In this document: positions 51,901-64,000 of the stretch, piece by piece
How positions within the stretch are numbered: the first letter of the stretch is position 1
Layout of the letters: the number at the start of each line of letters is the position of its first letter
Source: Cyanoderma ruficeps
Lineage: Eukaryota > Chordata > Aves > Passeriformes > Timaliidae
Assembly (NCBI GenBank): GCA_008694505.1
Contig: VZDJ01000047.1
Location: forward strand, 753,927 to 817,926
Direction of reading: 5' to 3'
DNA length: 64,000 bases
The notes under the pieces: generated by a model
The model's input: the letters and a program-made list of their open reading frames with translations, nothing else
What the model was told of the DNA's origin: nothing
The model's database searches: none
Made by a program: the position numbers and the translations under genes

Positions 51901-54900
51901 CCTCCTTAAAGATAAAAATGCATTTGAGGACGATGCACAAGATGTCAAAATCACGCCCCAGATTTGCTCCATGGAGGAAGGTTAGCCTGGATATTGTTGG
52001 CAAGCTGCCTGAACTCCACTGTTAACTGTGGGGACTCAAACTCCTGCCACGGCCAGAATGAACCCTGCACTAAGACAGGGAACCAAGTGGGATGGAGGGG
52101 AGAGATTAGTACAGTGAGAGAAAAAAAATACTAATGGGATAAATAATAACACTGCAGGCCTTTAAAGGCAAAAGGATTGCTGGGGAAAAAAAAAACCAAC
52201 CAAAAACCACATCAGATTTGTTTCTAATAAGAAAGTGAGATCCTGCCAGGAAGCCCTGAAGAGGAAAACTACTAAATCTGCTTGACACTGATCCTTGGAA
52301 CACAGTGGAATAATACATTTTAATACAGTGTTGAATTTTAACAAACAGCAAAGGCCTTATTAAAATGTTAATTAAAGAAACAAAAAAAAAATCAAGATTT
52401 TAGAGTCTGTTAATTCCTCCTAACTGTAAATATAAAAGGGAAATAAAATACATTCATCCTACTACATTTTTATCGGTGTATCAGAAAGTGTCCTGATAGT
52501 TAATGCATAATCAACAAAAAAGCATAAACATGCTCAGATTACTGTTGTGACAATTCATATCTAGGGGTAAACAAAACAGAAATCCTCTCCTTCCTGTGCA
52601 TAATATGTCTTCAAAGAATTAAAATGATACCTTTGTTTTTTCTACAAATTCAAATCTTTTCCAAGGGAAAATCTCTTACATGTTAAAGGCCTTCTATGAA
52701 TATCACAATTTGGCATCTTTGCAGCGGGACAAAAAAAGTGATAAGTGTACGATATCCCTTCCAAAATTCCTCTAATTAAGTTCTCCTACAGCTTCCAGCT
52801 GCAGTCCAAACCTGAGGAGAAGTTACAAGTTTAACTCCAGTTGGCATGTTGTTAACACAACATCCTGAACGGCAAGGATGCTCCTGCCTGCCCTGCCAAC
52901 TCCTGTTTACAGACCTGCAGCTTTCCAGACACTCAAAAAAAGAAAATAGCTCACTGTGTGTAATATCTAAAATAGATATAGAATATTTTCCCATAAAATG
53001 AATTATTAGATTAGCCAATTAGGTTGAAAGATGTGGTACAGGGTATTAATAAACTGAATCAAAACCCCTTAGCAACATCTGAACTGAGTTTGCACTCAAA
53101 GGTAACTAGAAATCTCAGAGGAATTGTGGATGGTTTGCAACAGCCACACGGATTTTTATGATCGTGCCAACATAAAAATGAGGAAAACTTTGCAATTTAC
53201 CTTCTGATGAGTAGGTGGTCTTTGAACAAGACTACAAAGTAAGCTTCAAATAAAACAAACAACAAGGAAGCATGCCTGAAAATGGCAGATCAATTGCTCT
53301 CATTAAGCACATAGCAGTATTCTTTCAAAGATTCATTTCTTTTCGACAATTAGCTGACGATGAAAGAACCTTCCAGATCTTTCAAGGAGTAAATAAGAGG
53401 CAAAGTTCAGTAAATAAACATCCCTGTTGTCCCTCCCAACAATCCTCCTCTGGCTGGAAGTTGTGCCAAGCCCTGCTGGGTCTGGTCTGTGGCAATGCTG
53501 GCACACTCTAATAAAAGGAAAACTTTCTACACCCGACAATTTCCACAATCCCAGAGGCTGATCATGTCAACCTGTGAGAGTTAAAGTGAATCTAGGTGGA
53601 GATTTTTGAGAAAATTGTGACCTCTTTTCACACAAGTTAGAGCAAATGAACACAAAACTGTCCAGCTTAGAATCTAGAGGCAAAAAGTGAGATGAAAATG
53701 TGGACCTTAATCAGACAGGCACTTTGATCAAGCTGTGAAGACTTTTACCATCCCATCAAAGTATTTATAGAAGTCCAGTACAAAGCTGCACTTACCGAAA
53801 AGCAGAACTCCAGCTTCAATGTAAAGGTGCAAAGGGAGGACTGGCTTTTCAATTACTTTGGAAATGCTCTGTTGTTTAATAATCAAACTACTGTGTATTA
53901 CCCCTTAACAGCAGCAACAGAACTGGCTGAAGCCTGCCTGGGGGATTGATTTCCATCAATTTCCATCAATTTCACTTACTAACATACAAACACTCTTGGC
54001 CTTGGAAACTTCCCTTCAACCCTTTCTGGACTCTTCAGACACAGAGATGCAGGCCCCTAACAGAGGATTTCCTGAAGTCAAAACCACAGCCTTCACCAAC
54101 AGCGTTGTCTTTGAGCCCATTACTACCCTTGGTCTGCATTTATTTCCCCCTTTTAAATGTTGACATTCTCAGATTGTAGTAATTCCTAATTTCTTGTATT
54201 CTTAGGCAACTGCCTCAGTGAGGGGAAGAGAGCCAGGCTGAGATATCTCCTTATCAACAAATGCTGCCTCCCATCACCAATGTCACACCAATCTCAACAC
54301 ACATACATTCCTAGGACAAGGGAAACACCTCATTAAAGTCACACCTAATTAAAATACCTTCTCCCCAAGTAACAGCTGTGTTTCCCTTTTCAGTGCAGGG
54401 TTTTGATTAAAGTACACACAGTGTCAGCTCCTTTACAAAAGCACAACTAACTCAGTGCACTTCATCTGTTTAACATTTTTTGACTGCTAAGGCCGCCTGG
54501 AAAAAGACCCCAAGGCCTTTCAGCTCCAGCCCAGCAGCCCAAATTTAACTAAAGGATGAGCTAAAGGATAAAAGCAATGACAGTGGGGTTTAGATGACCT
54601 TTCCCTCATTCACAGCACTGCTGTTTAACCAGTATACAGCAAAGCCAAGACACTGACTGAAGGGTTTTATCCAAATTCTTCACTTCCAGTGAACAAACGG
54701 ACTGGAATTTGAAGCACAGGCACCAGTGGGACACGGAGGGGTGTTAATCTGATGGTAATGAGGAGAATCCCCCAGGTGAGCTCCTCTGTACACAGCCCTG
54801 AGTGCCAGTGAATGGAGGAAACAGGAGCCAGCACATCCCAGCCCTGGGACACAGTGGCCAAAGCACAGGAATTCAGGGGCAGCAGCTGTCAGCTCCTTCC

Positions 54901-55343
54901 ATCTGCACTGTGATTAGGACAGGGCATTAACACGTTTGCATTTAGATATTTCAGATATTTGTGGATTTTGATATTTGCAAGGAATGCTCCAACGCGAATG
55001 ACTAGCGGTGATGTATTCAGTGTCCATTATTTTTAAGGAAAATCACTAACTGCATTTAGATTTTATGGAATAAGAAGGAATCCTATGGATAAACAATTGT
55101 GTAGCCATAGGATGTTGGTTTATAAACTAATGGAAACACCTGCCTCAGACGTGAAGCCAGCTTGTCACTGATTAAAAAACCCAACATCCTACAGAAATGT
55201 CAAAAACTTACAGGACAGATCCCAGAGCAAATGTGCACCCCAGGGCACAGCCTGGAGCTCAGCCCCCTGGGCAGGCAGCGGGCTCAGGAGGAGCAGGGGC
55301 AGGGGGGACTCAGCCCTGCCATCTGTCCTTCCCTACAAGGCCA
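48921..55343. other. Mostly no supported feature; presumed TENM1 5' intron
   Basis: A possible MIR relic lies at 50795-50900. A 143-codon minus frame (50268-50699) starts with GTG and shows no family likeness. Small A-rich runs occur at 51485 and 52381. Nothing else supportable. Confidence 0.6.
50795..50900 (+). mobile_element. Possible ancient MIR/CORE-SINE relic
   Basis: GTGTGACCTTGCACAAAGCA with CTTCCCAGTGTGCC after it resembles the MIR core TGTGTGACCTTGGGCAAGTC followed by ACTTAACCTCTCTGTGCC. The likeness is confined to about 40 bases. Confidence 0.4.
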
Positions 55344-55406
55344 CCCTTCCCCAGCCCACTGAGGCCCTTCCCCAGCCCACTGAGGCCCTTCCCCAGCCCA
55401 CTGAGA
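55344..55406. repeat. Three copies of a 21-bp GC-rich unit
   Basis: CCCTTCCCCAGCCCACTGAG plus one base, three times in a row; the third copy loses the last base. Confidence 0.95.
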
Positions 55407-58059
55407 CACCCCAGAGTGGGACAAACCCTGTGTGGGAGCGTTTCAACACCGTTTGCTATTGACTTCACACTGCTCCCACCACTGTGCTAACATCAAATGC
55501 TTATGCAAATTTCAGCCTGCCACCCTGCTAGCTTAAAATACTATTAATAATTCAACTGACCAAAAAACACTCTTCCCCCCCCATTTCCTGTAAAGGAGGT
55601 ACCATCTGTTGTCTATTAACCCGTAGTTTATAAGCAAAAATGCTGAATTTCTTCCTGTTTTGTGATTCCTGGCAGGCAGAGCGTTTATATTATTCAGAGC
55701 CCATCTGAATGATTTTCTTTCAGATTTTACTGGGAGTGAAAGAAGGCCTGTAAAGTATTTTTATTTGTCCTTAATGCACTACGTTGTCAAAATGTCTGAG
55801 AAATTACCCTTTTCCTGAGAAAAAAGGTCAAAATCATGCGCCCATCACAGAATTCTTGCACCAAACTGATTTTTGCCTTATAGAAGTTACACACAAGGTG
55901 TATATTTGTAAGTTTCTCTGTAAGTACAAGTCATTTCACCTGCATTTCATGGGTAAGACACCTCCTCTCTCCTCCCAGAGGATACCTTCAGATTATTAAT
56001 ATTTTGTACAAATCCACAAAAGAAATTAACAACGTAAATCACTGTAAAAGCAGAAACTTATTCTTTAAAAGGACTGACTGCTCTTCTGGTCAAATTCTGA
56101 TAAAATATCTCAGCATGTCTCTTCCAGAAGCAGAAGAAACTGTACATAATGATCTTTATTTTCCGTAGCACTGCCCTGGGATTAGACTTACTTAAAGAAC
56201 CTTTTCTATAGTCACTGGTAGTTATTAAAGCATTTTAGCTACATTTCAACACATACTTAAAAAAAACCCTAGTAATCAAAGTTTAATTACTTTTAATGAA
56301 ACTGTTGACTACTAGTTTTAAGGTTAAGAAAATAGTTAATATTTGAAAATAGCAAAACAGCATTTGGCAGCTGGGAAAACCAGTAGAAAGTCCTAAAGAA
56401 CTTATTTTAGCATGTCAATAAAAAAAGTGTGTATAGTACAAGTGTACACTGCATCCTCAGAGCTCCTTTACACGGACTCTATAACAAAGAAAATGATTTC
56501 TACTCTTTACTGCAGTGAGATAAATATACACCCAGTGGGACGATCCAACCACCATTCACCCTTCCACAATATCTTCAACTCCTATTTGCATTTGGGCTTG
56601 GAAAATACCATCTCTATTTTGCATTTCCATTACTAGTTTTGGGGGAGCAGAGGTGTGTTCAGCATATTTCAACAAAATTGGTCCAAAAATGGTAATCCAA
56701 AGTTACAAATGCAGCAGTCCTTCAAGGCAGTACACTGAATAATACACTGAATAACTGACATTGATTAGGAGCTCTGAATGTTCCTGCTGGAATTCAGACA
56801 CGGCACAGAAAGCTTCCCCCTGAACTCACGCTGCCTGATGGAGCAGTGAGAACAAGCTGATGTCTTCAAGCCAATGTTTCTTTGAATTTCAGCTGAGGAG
56901 GAGCTCCCATTCACATCTTACACCACTCCTAACTGAAATATAGTCAAAGAACTCCTCTGCTCCATTTCTCACCATCAGTTTGGCAAGTGGAATAGTAAAC
57001 CCAACGGCACCATATGGCAGAAGACAGCTGAGAGATAAACGTGTTGTGTAATGTCAATCCTAATGAGTGATAGCAATAAAACTCAAAGAGCTAAATATCT
57101 GGCTTAAGCATCAAAAAGTCACAGTTAAGGATAAAAGCCTATTGTACAGCCAGTGCCAAATCTTCCCAAAGCAGAATATTGCACCTTACAGATGTGTGGT
57201 GGCACTTTCCTTCCTCACAGCAGCCTGACTGAAGAAATATGCATTCTCCCAAAGCCTCAGTGAAGAGCTCAGCAATGCTCTGAGCTGTGCCTAAAAGCTC
57301 AATGCTGCTGCAAGAGAAAGGGAATGTAAACACATGCTTTTATCTCTCTCCGTTTGAGTACGGAGATGAATGGAAGGGAGAAGCAGAAACTATTTTCAGA
57401 CTAATTCAGTGCAGCTTATTGCATATGTAAAAATTCAGCTTGGAAAAGCAGATAGCAGGAACCACTTGGCATTTGAGGAAATGCAGGTTTTAGGATGTCT
57501 CAAGCATTTTAGCTGTATTTTTCTTCAACATCAAATACACTACTGACGATCCCAAACACAGTTTCAGTTCTAGACACACAGCAAGCAAATCTGTTCTCCC
57601 TCCTACTCCCTCCACCCCTTAAAAAACATTCCTATAGTTCAACCTTTCCCACTAACATGGTAAGAGACTCAGATACGGTACTACCTTCAGAGTTCTGAGT
57701 TTTACATTTTTTTTCCTAGCCTCCTCCTTTTAGAACACACCTTCAAACTGGAGAAAATTAAGTCCCCACCAAGACTGGCTGTTACTGAAACCCACCTGTA
57801 TGGGCCTAGAGTTATAAAAGCATCACAACCTGGCACATCACTGGGCAGAAAAAAGGTACAGAATATCCCACAGAAAACAATTTCTCTTGCAATATACACA
57901 GAGGAACAAATACTGAGGAAACCGAGCTCCTGAACAGTCCCCAAGCTCACGGGGTGCATTACCTGAACTCCCCAAAGAAATCAATCCCGGCTTCTGTGTG
58001 CCCCTGCCTTTAGTTGGCAACAGTGATGAGAACTCCTCAAATGTGTTTCCTTCCACCCC
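55407..58059. other. No supported feature; presumed TENM1 5' intron
   Basis: AT-rich noncoding sequence with only short shadow frames. Confidence 0.6.
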
Positions 58060-58430
58060 AGCTCCTGTGCTCAGTTCTGGGCCCTGACGATAAGGAGGAC
58101 ACTGAGGGGCTGCTGCAGGAAAAGGCAGCGGAGTTGGGGAAGGTCTGGAGCACAGTTCTGGGGAGAAGCAGCTGGGAGCGTTTAGCCTGGAGACAAAAAA
58201 GGCTCAGGAGCTATTTCAGTGCTCTCTACAATGCCCTAAGAGGATATTTCACCCAGGTGGGGTTGGCCTCTGCTCACAACCAACTACCCACACAACCAGG
58301 GAAACGGCCTCAGGCTGTGCCAAGGGAGCTCCAGGCTGGGTATCAGGGAAAGTTTCCCCACGGAAAGCGTGGAGCATTGGAGCAGGCTCCCCAGGGCTGG
58401 ATCCCCAGCCCTGGAAGTGTCCACAAAACA
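58060..58430 (+). mobile_element. CR1 LINE fragment (sense on plus strand, about 370 bp)
   Basis: In order: GTGCTCAGTTCTGGGCCC, GGAGGACACTGAGGGGCTGC, GCGTTTAGCCTGGAGACAAA, GGCTCAGGAGCTATTTCAGT, CACCCAGGTGGGGTTGGCCT, GAAACGGCCTCAGGCTGTGC, GAGCATTGGAGCAGGCTCCC and CCCTGGAAGTGTCCAC. This is the end of the CR1 second reading frame and its 3' flank. The copy stops before the 3' terminal octamers, so both ends are missing. The 167-codon plus frame at 58014-58517 is only this relic read in one frame. Confidence 0.92.
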
Positions 58431-59797
58431 AGTTCACCTCATCATCCTGAAGTATCTTTCAAAACCTTAATGATTCTGTGGTGGCCTCCTGCTGCCCTCT
58501 GCCCTGCCCCAAACTGACCCTTTCACAGAAAGCTCAAACAAAAGGTCTCTGGCTTTTCTCCACGAACTACACAGGAGCTTTACACCAGTTTTCACAACTA
58601 ACAGGACTTTTAACCTGGTGCTGTTTCTTTTTAGAACAGAATCATAAAGCTTACGCTCAACAAATGCAGCTGCCCCACCTTTCTGTCCTCTTGGCATACA
58701 CGTTACCTATTGCTACATTCTGTTAGCCTTATGTCATTTTATAATAAATATTTCATTATTAAAAAAATGAGGACTAAGAATTCTTATCTGTTTCTCTTCC
58801 AGTACACATTTGGAGGTTATGGACCTAAGCCCTTTGGTACTCAGACCACTTCAGTTTTAGTCTGTTAAATACCAAAACCTTTCCTACATGGTTTACTCTG
58901 CAAAATTATTGCTACTCTTCTGTTAGTTCTTCATTGAAATTGAAAGATGGCAAATTTCAATTTCCATTTAATGCAGGAAGAGACATTCACTGAAAGGATT
59001 CACTGTAAAAGATAAGTCAAAGTCAAAGGCACATTTGCTGAGACACCAGCTGCAGGCCTGCGGAGTGAAAATGTCAGGAACACTACCATGGACAGCAGCA
59101 CCAACATCATGTTCACATACACAGAAGTTGGATGCCAGTTTTCATAAATGCTACCTCAATTATCCATGTTTCTGAATGGAGTAAATTTCATTGCTTGAGC
59201 TGAGTTTTCTCAGATAACTTCATGCAAGTAGATAAAGTCAAGCTTCTTTTCACTTTTCCAGAAAATAAAAAAGTGTAATTATTATTTTTTGCAATAGGCA
59301 TATTTCTCATCTAACTATTCTCTTCTAGGACAGGAATGCAAAGTACAGAACCCTTAATGCAACACTCACTTAAAAATCTAATTGTCCAACCAATATGTCA
59401 GAAGTGACTTGACTTTTGAGGGCAAGAAGATGCTGAACCTGATCCAAGTTTGTTAATTAATAGCCTCCCTAGATAAATTCTTTTTTACTGCTGTACTTGA
59501 TTACTAAATCTCTCTGCTTCAAGGCAACAGATGGCTTCAATTCCCCCCAAATAAAAAGTCCATAACTCTCCATACTACAACAATCTAAATTTAGTTAGAT
59601 GCTTAAATATTAGTATTATTTTTAATGGATTAATGAAACAGCCATGGCTAGGTGAAAAATGAAATTTGAAGTTTTCTGGTCAGTTACAAGTTCAGACAAT
59701 TATTTCTGCATTCCTGTTGTTTGGTGATTAGCACTAGGAATGTAAAAAAAATAAAACAAAAAGCACCAAATCCTTGACAGCAAATCTGAAACCCTGG

Positions 59798-59875
59798 CCA
59801 TGGCACGGCTGGGTTGGAACCTGCCCATCTTAAGATCCCTTCCAACCCCAGGCCGCTTCATGATTCTGGAAATTC
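59798..59875 (+). mobile_element. CR1 LINE 3' terminus
   Basis: GGCTGGGTTGGAACCTGCCC, ATCTTAAGATCCCTTCCAAC and CATGATTCTGG match the last 70 or so bases of CR1, including a trace of the terminal ATGATTCT octamer. The body is absent. It may be the lost end of the copy at 58.4 kb moved apart by an insertion, but 1.4 kb separates them, so an independent copy is simpler. Confidence 0.8.
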
Positions 59876-62800
59876 AGAGGAAAACAGATATATTTAGTGG
59901 CATTATTTCTCACTTCAGGTTTTTTTGCTCCCATATTTAAAAGATACCAAAACTTAGTTTTTTATTTCATGCCTGCATGCTCAGTTTTCCCAGATAATTG
60001 CTGTGTACAAAACAGGTTTATGCTGGATAACAGCAGAGCATCACGGGGATCTTGCCCTTTATTTGGAAGCACATTATGACAGGCAGACTCCTCCCCTGTT
60101 GAATTTAATTGCCTATGAAGACGCTGCTGTTTGAGCCCGGATCCTGGAACGTGTGTTCCATCATTATTTTTTAGCCTTGTTACATCAATCACCTCACCCG
60201 CTACAGAAGTTTTCTGGGCTGTGAAGTGATAATTTGTTCCGGCGACGTTAATGAGGCAAGCAGTGGTCTTGAGGGAGGCGACAGCCCACTGCTCCACAGA
60301 CAGCAGCAGATTAAGGTGTTGCACCGTGCATTGTTTGAAACGTTACCACTGGAGCATCCAGAGCATTATCAGCTACACTGAAGGTGCTTTTGCCACCCAC
60401 GCTACAAATTACCCGGCAAGTGAGGCAACATCCTGTGCCACAGGGCACTGCCACTCAGGGGAAAAAATATCAGTGCTGGGTGGTTTGAGGGGCTGGGAGT
60501 GACACTATCGAAAAAAAACACAAGAAAAAAAAAAACCAAAAAAACCCACCCCTCAAAACAAAACAAAAACACCCAAAAAGGGCAAGATTTGTTGATGGTG
60601 TAACAGCATTCCCAGCACCGTGCTGCAGGAAGGGGCACATCTGGAAACAACAGATGGCCTGTGTTTAAATGGGAGGGAATAGAGGGGTTTAATACCCAGC
60701 CAGCTCTAATTCAGTTCTACAAGTTTGATTTGTACGTTTTCTCAGATTATGGAGGGTTACAGGATCTGTATGACAGGCTTTACCCATATTATTGTTACCA
60801 TCAGCACAGCCAGCTAAAGCCCTGATGTTGGACTGTCTTTATCTGTGAACTCTGACTGGGCCATATGGGCACCTCCAGAAAAGCAGACTTGGTCTTTAAA
60901 AAAACCCTTACACCGGAAATTTATATCAACTAAACCACTATTTGTTACAAGACAGATGTTCTACCACCCTGAATAATTCACAACCACCTATTTAGCCTTT
61001 TTCATTTGTTTTCTGATGTGCTTTGTACAGGTACACATGGTTTTACAGAGTATTTTTAACTTAAAGGAAAAGAAAAATGACAGAGACTACAGGAATTTTT
61101 TCCACAGATCCTTTCCACATAAATGTCTCAAGCTCTTAACTGATTTATACATAAGAGCTACTTACAGACATTCTAAAGAATAATCCCAACCATGCATGAT
61201 TCACATTTACACATTTTAACTCAGAGGAGTGCAGGAAAGAGGATCTGGCCATCTGCACAGAGAGCCTTCTGTGGATAACAGCCAGAGCTACCAGCTCTCC
61301 CAGCTCCTAATGCCAGATTGAACCACTTGTCACTGGTGCCCAGGCAGTGGCTGCCTAAGAGCTGCAAGATAAGCTTCTACAAAAAAACCCCAAAAACATA
61401 TACATTTTTTAATTTTTTTTTAGCAGAAAGCACAATTATCTTCCTGATGATTAATCTCCGGCAGAAATACAAAATGGTAAAGATGAATGAAATGAAAATA
61501 TTCTAAGAACTTTTCATTTTATATTCTTCTCAACAGCACGTGTTCCAAGTATTGGAGTTTTAAGCCTGAGGCATCCTAAGACAAATTTAACAGGTATGTT
61601 ATAGTGATCCGCACCCTTGGAAATGTAAAAGGTTCCTTATGGGTGGCCAAAATTGGAAATTTGCTCAAGAATAATTAGCCCTTATGCCTTTGTAATATAG
61701 AGGTCAGCATCTGTTTGAAGTAGGATTTGACATCAGCTGAAGCATATGGATAGGAATCCAAACTCTTTTTCTCATTAAAAAGACACCATTTAATTTGGCT
61801 CAGCGGAGGACCATCAGCAATGTGTGCTCCAAGAGCAGCTCACACTTGGCACAGGGAACGTTGGCTGGGGCAGGACAGAATCCAGGAGCTTGGAAGGATG
61901 GCCTGTGCACACCACGCCAGTGTCCTGGTAATGCTGTCAGCTCCTCGTTTTCACAAGCACTCACATAAAATAAAAACATTCAGTCAACAAGAAACACACA
62001 ATAATAGTTATATATAAATAAATCAAACTGTATCTCCTTAAAACACCCAGAGACCTGTAATTCCAATTTCTGGAAATAACAGACTTCTTAAAGTAAGACA
62101 CACCCTGAGGTTATTTACTCCTAAGCATTACTCAAATCAATTAGACAAAATATGTGTTTAATGAAGAAAGACATAATGCTTTAGAAGAAGTTCACTTGTG
62201 CTTCACTTGTAGGTTTGTTTCAGTAGGACCTCTATCAAAGACCTTGCCTTGCTGCTCTTCATGAAAAGCCTTCCTTGTCTCAGGGGCACAGCATAAAATG
62301 CAAACACCCTCACTGCCCTCCTCTCCTTCTTACCAAGGGTAAGTGCAAACAGGGCGGACTTCAGTGCACCTTCATATTTACTATTAATGCAGTCACAAAA
62401 ATTTACTTTTATTATAAATCGTGCTCTTTGTTAAAAGGCTCATTAATTGTGTTTAAATACAGACACTTCTTTGTCTATTGGGATAACAAATAGTATTTTG
62501 GGTGGGTGAAAAAAAACCAAAACTTTGCACTAAAGCTTGTTTCTGGGTAATTTAAAACCCCTTGACAGCCTTTGAGAGTCAGTCTGAAAAGCAGAATAAA
62601 CTAACCAGATCGCTATTTTCCTTAACAGGACCGACTGCTCTAATCAAACACGTGCAAGAAGAAAGAAGAGTTGCTTATTTTCCTCCCTTGGATTCCTCAT
62701 CGGGGAGAGAAGACACTCATCAAACAGCTCCAGGAATATCAAAGTAAAGCCTAAATCTTCAGCGCCATAATACGGTGATTTTCACAGGTTATTTTTTATT

Positions 62801-64000
62801 GATGTGCTGGATGGAACAGTGTTAATGTGTGCTTAGAGCAGCACTGTGATGTGCCATCATTTGGAAGGAATAATAAAGCAACAGGCACGCCCATCCAACG
62901 TGGAATTTTAATCGCCATAATTCTAAGAATTTTCCAACTTCCTATTGGAATGTTTTCTCTTCCAGATACAACACACCTAATTAAACGAATGGGAAATTAC
63001 TATTACGTTAGTCCTAGCTTTATCTTAGCTAGCAGATGTGTAACGAGTATAAATAGTTTTATAGACACATTCCTTCACAAACCACTGTGTGATCACTATT
63101 TCTGAAAAACAGCTTTAATTAACTTCATTCTCTGATGAAATCTACAAGGTACTACTCTTTATTAATAAACATCTTAATCAGGGCCTAGTGCAAGGAGAAG
63201 AAACAAGAAGAACATTGCCACCTAGCTGTTTCAGCAGGGCCCATAAAGGATGGCACCTTGGGCTGACGTCTCTCAAATACTCCAGGGAATAATTAATCCA
63301 CATTAAAAAAATGTATCAAGGGCTAGCTGAAAACATGGGGCAAGGCTGAGTTTCTGCCACTTTTATCTCAGGAGTTCTGAAAGGAGGTGGTCACAAAGCA
63401 CATGAAATGAAACCTGTTCAGCACAACCAGCAATGAGTGTCTGACACCATCTCCCCCTCATCAGTTCTCAGCAGAAAGACAAACAGACCAACAGACACCT
63501 GAGCACACTGACATCTGGAAATTAAATAACACTGTGAAATTCCTGCAAAATCTAAAATCTCCTCAGATAAGGGATCAAGGTATATGCAAGTAAGTAAATA
63601 CCTCTGATGGAGAGATATGTTTCTGTAAAACACATTTCCTGGCTTTTCGTGCTAAACATATCTAATAAAGACTGCATTCGAAAAGCGGTGCTTGCACAAT
63701 TTAGGAAATGCAACTGGCTACACAAATCATGTCAGGATTTCCCAGAAAAACCAGAATAAAGTAAACCAGCTGAAGGCTGACGTGGCAGATGCCCAGGCTG
63801 GTATTTTCTAAGGAAATGGAAGAAGTGCCAGGGTGGAAGGGCATCCTGCCCTGCCCCAGAGTGCAGCACGAGCAAAGGGCAGCAGCACACAAGTGGCACA
63901 TCCTCTGCCTGGCAGCTGTGTGCTCTGCAGCCCGCAGCTCGTGCCTTCCAAAAGCTTTTGGCACTTCCTCTGAAGCTCTTCAACCCAACACACCAAATCC
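59876..64000. other. No supported gene; presumed TENM1 5' intron or flank
   Basis: An A/C-rich tract is at 60510-60578. The stretch 62860-63160 is AT-rich with repeated TAATTA-like sites and could be a conserved enhancer, but no alignment is available. No exon or promoter signal that I can support. Confidence 0.55.

Noticed and set aside
58014..58517. 167-residue plus frame
   Set aside because: Falls on a truncated CR1 relic; not a host gene.
58430..59800. One CR1 copy split by a 1.4-kb insertion
   Set aside because: The two pieces are in the right order, but the intervening sequence shows no transposon ends or target-site duplication, so separate copies are simpler.
1..64000. tRNA, rRNA, snRNA or mitochondrial insert
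   Set aside because: Scanning for B-box-like GGTTCGAATCC, conserved rRNA blocks and snRNA cores gave nothing convincing.

Overview
This window is vertebrate nuclear DNA and almost certainly from a bird. It holds interrupted intronic sequence with only two recognisable coding exons, five truncated CR1 LINE copies of the avian type, and many minisatellites. I found no bacterial-style operons, rRNA, tRNA, CRISPR array or complete intronless gene that I can defend. A songbird is plausible, but nothing I can read here proves it.

The one gene I recognise is TENM1 (teneurin-1) on the minus strand. The exon with the start codon (coding part 25808-26024, 62 bases of 5'UTR up to 26086) encodes the first 72 residues of the cytoplasmic domain, including the RKRK nuclear localisation motif at residues 62-65. 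A 19.4-kb intron follows. The next exon (6103-6426) encodes residues 73-180. Splice sites and phases agree (phase 1 at each of the three exon boundaries that lie in coding sequence), and the split codon between the two exons rebuilds a glutamate. The rest of the protein (transmembrane segment, EGF repeats, NHL, YD shell) lies to the left of the window. The 38 kb to the right of 26086 should be upstream 5' intron or flank; I could not place a 5'UTR exon or promoter there.

Layout, left to right: 1-6102 intron downstream of the second coding exon, ending in a long polypyrimidine tract (minus strand) close to the exon's donor; 6103-6426 exon with an in-frame 63-bp tandem duplication; 6492-6629 a separate 69-bp intronic duplication; 7269-7570 an inverted-repeat, MITE-like element; 10310-12998 a 2.7-kb nested minisatellite; 18.4 kb a CR1; 23.68-24.74 kb two adjacent arrays of different type; 25808-26086 first coding exon, with an AT-rich hexamer repeat just upstream; 29.2-30.06 kb an unusually open, protein-like minus-strand stretch I cannot identify; then mostly plain intron with CR1 pieces at 36.9, 58.1 and 59.8 kb, a minisatellite at 48.7 kb and a short GC-rich repeat at 55.3 kb.

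The strongest observations are the duplication inside the teneurin-1 intracellular domain, the nested 10.3-13.0 kb array whose every higher-order unit carries a near-perfect 5' splice-site sequence on the strand antisense to TENM1, and the unidentified decayed-coding candidate near 29.2-30.1 kb.
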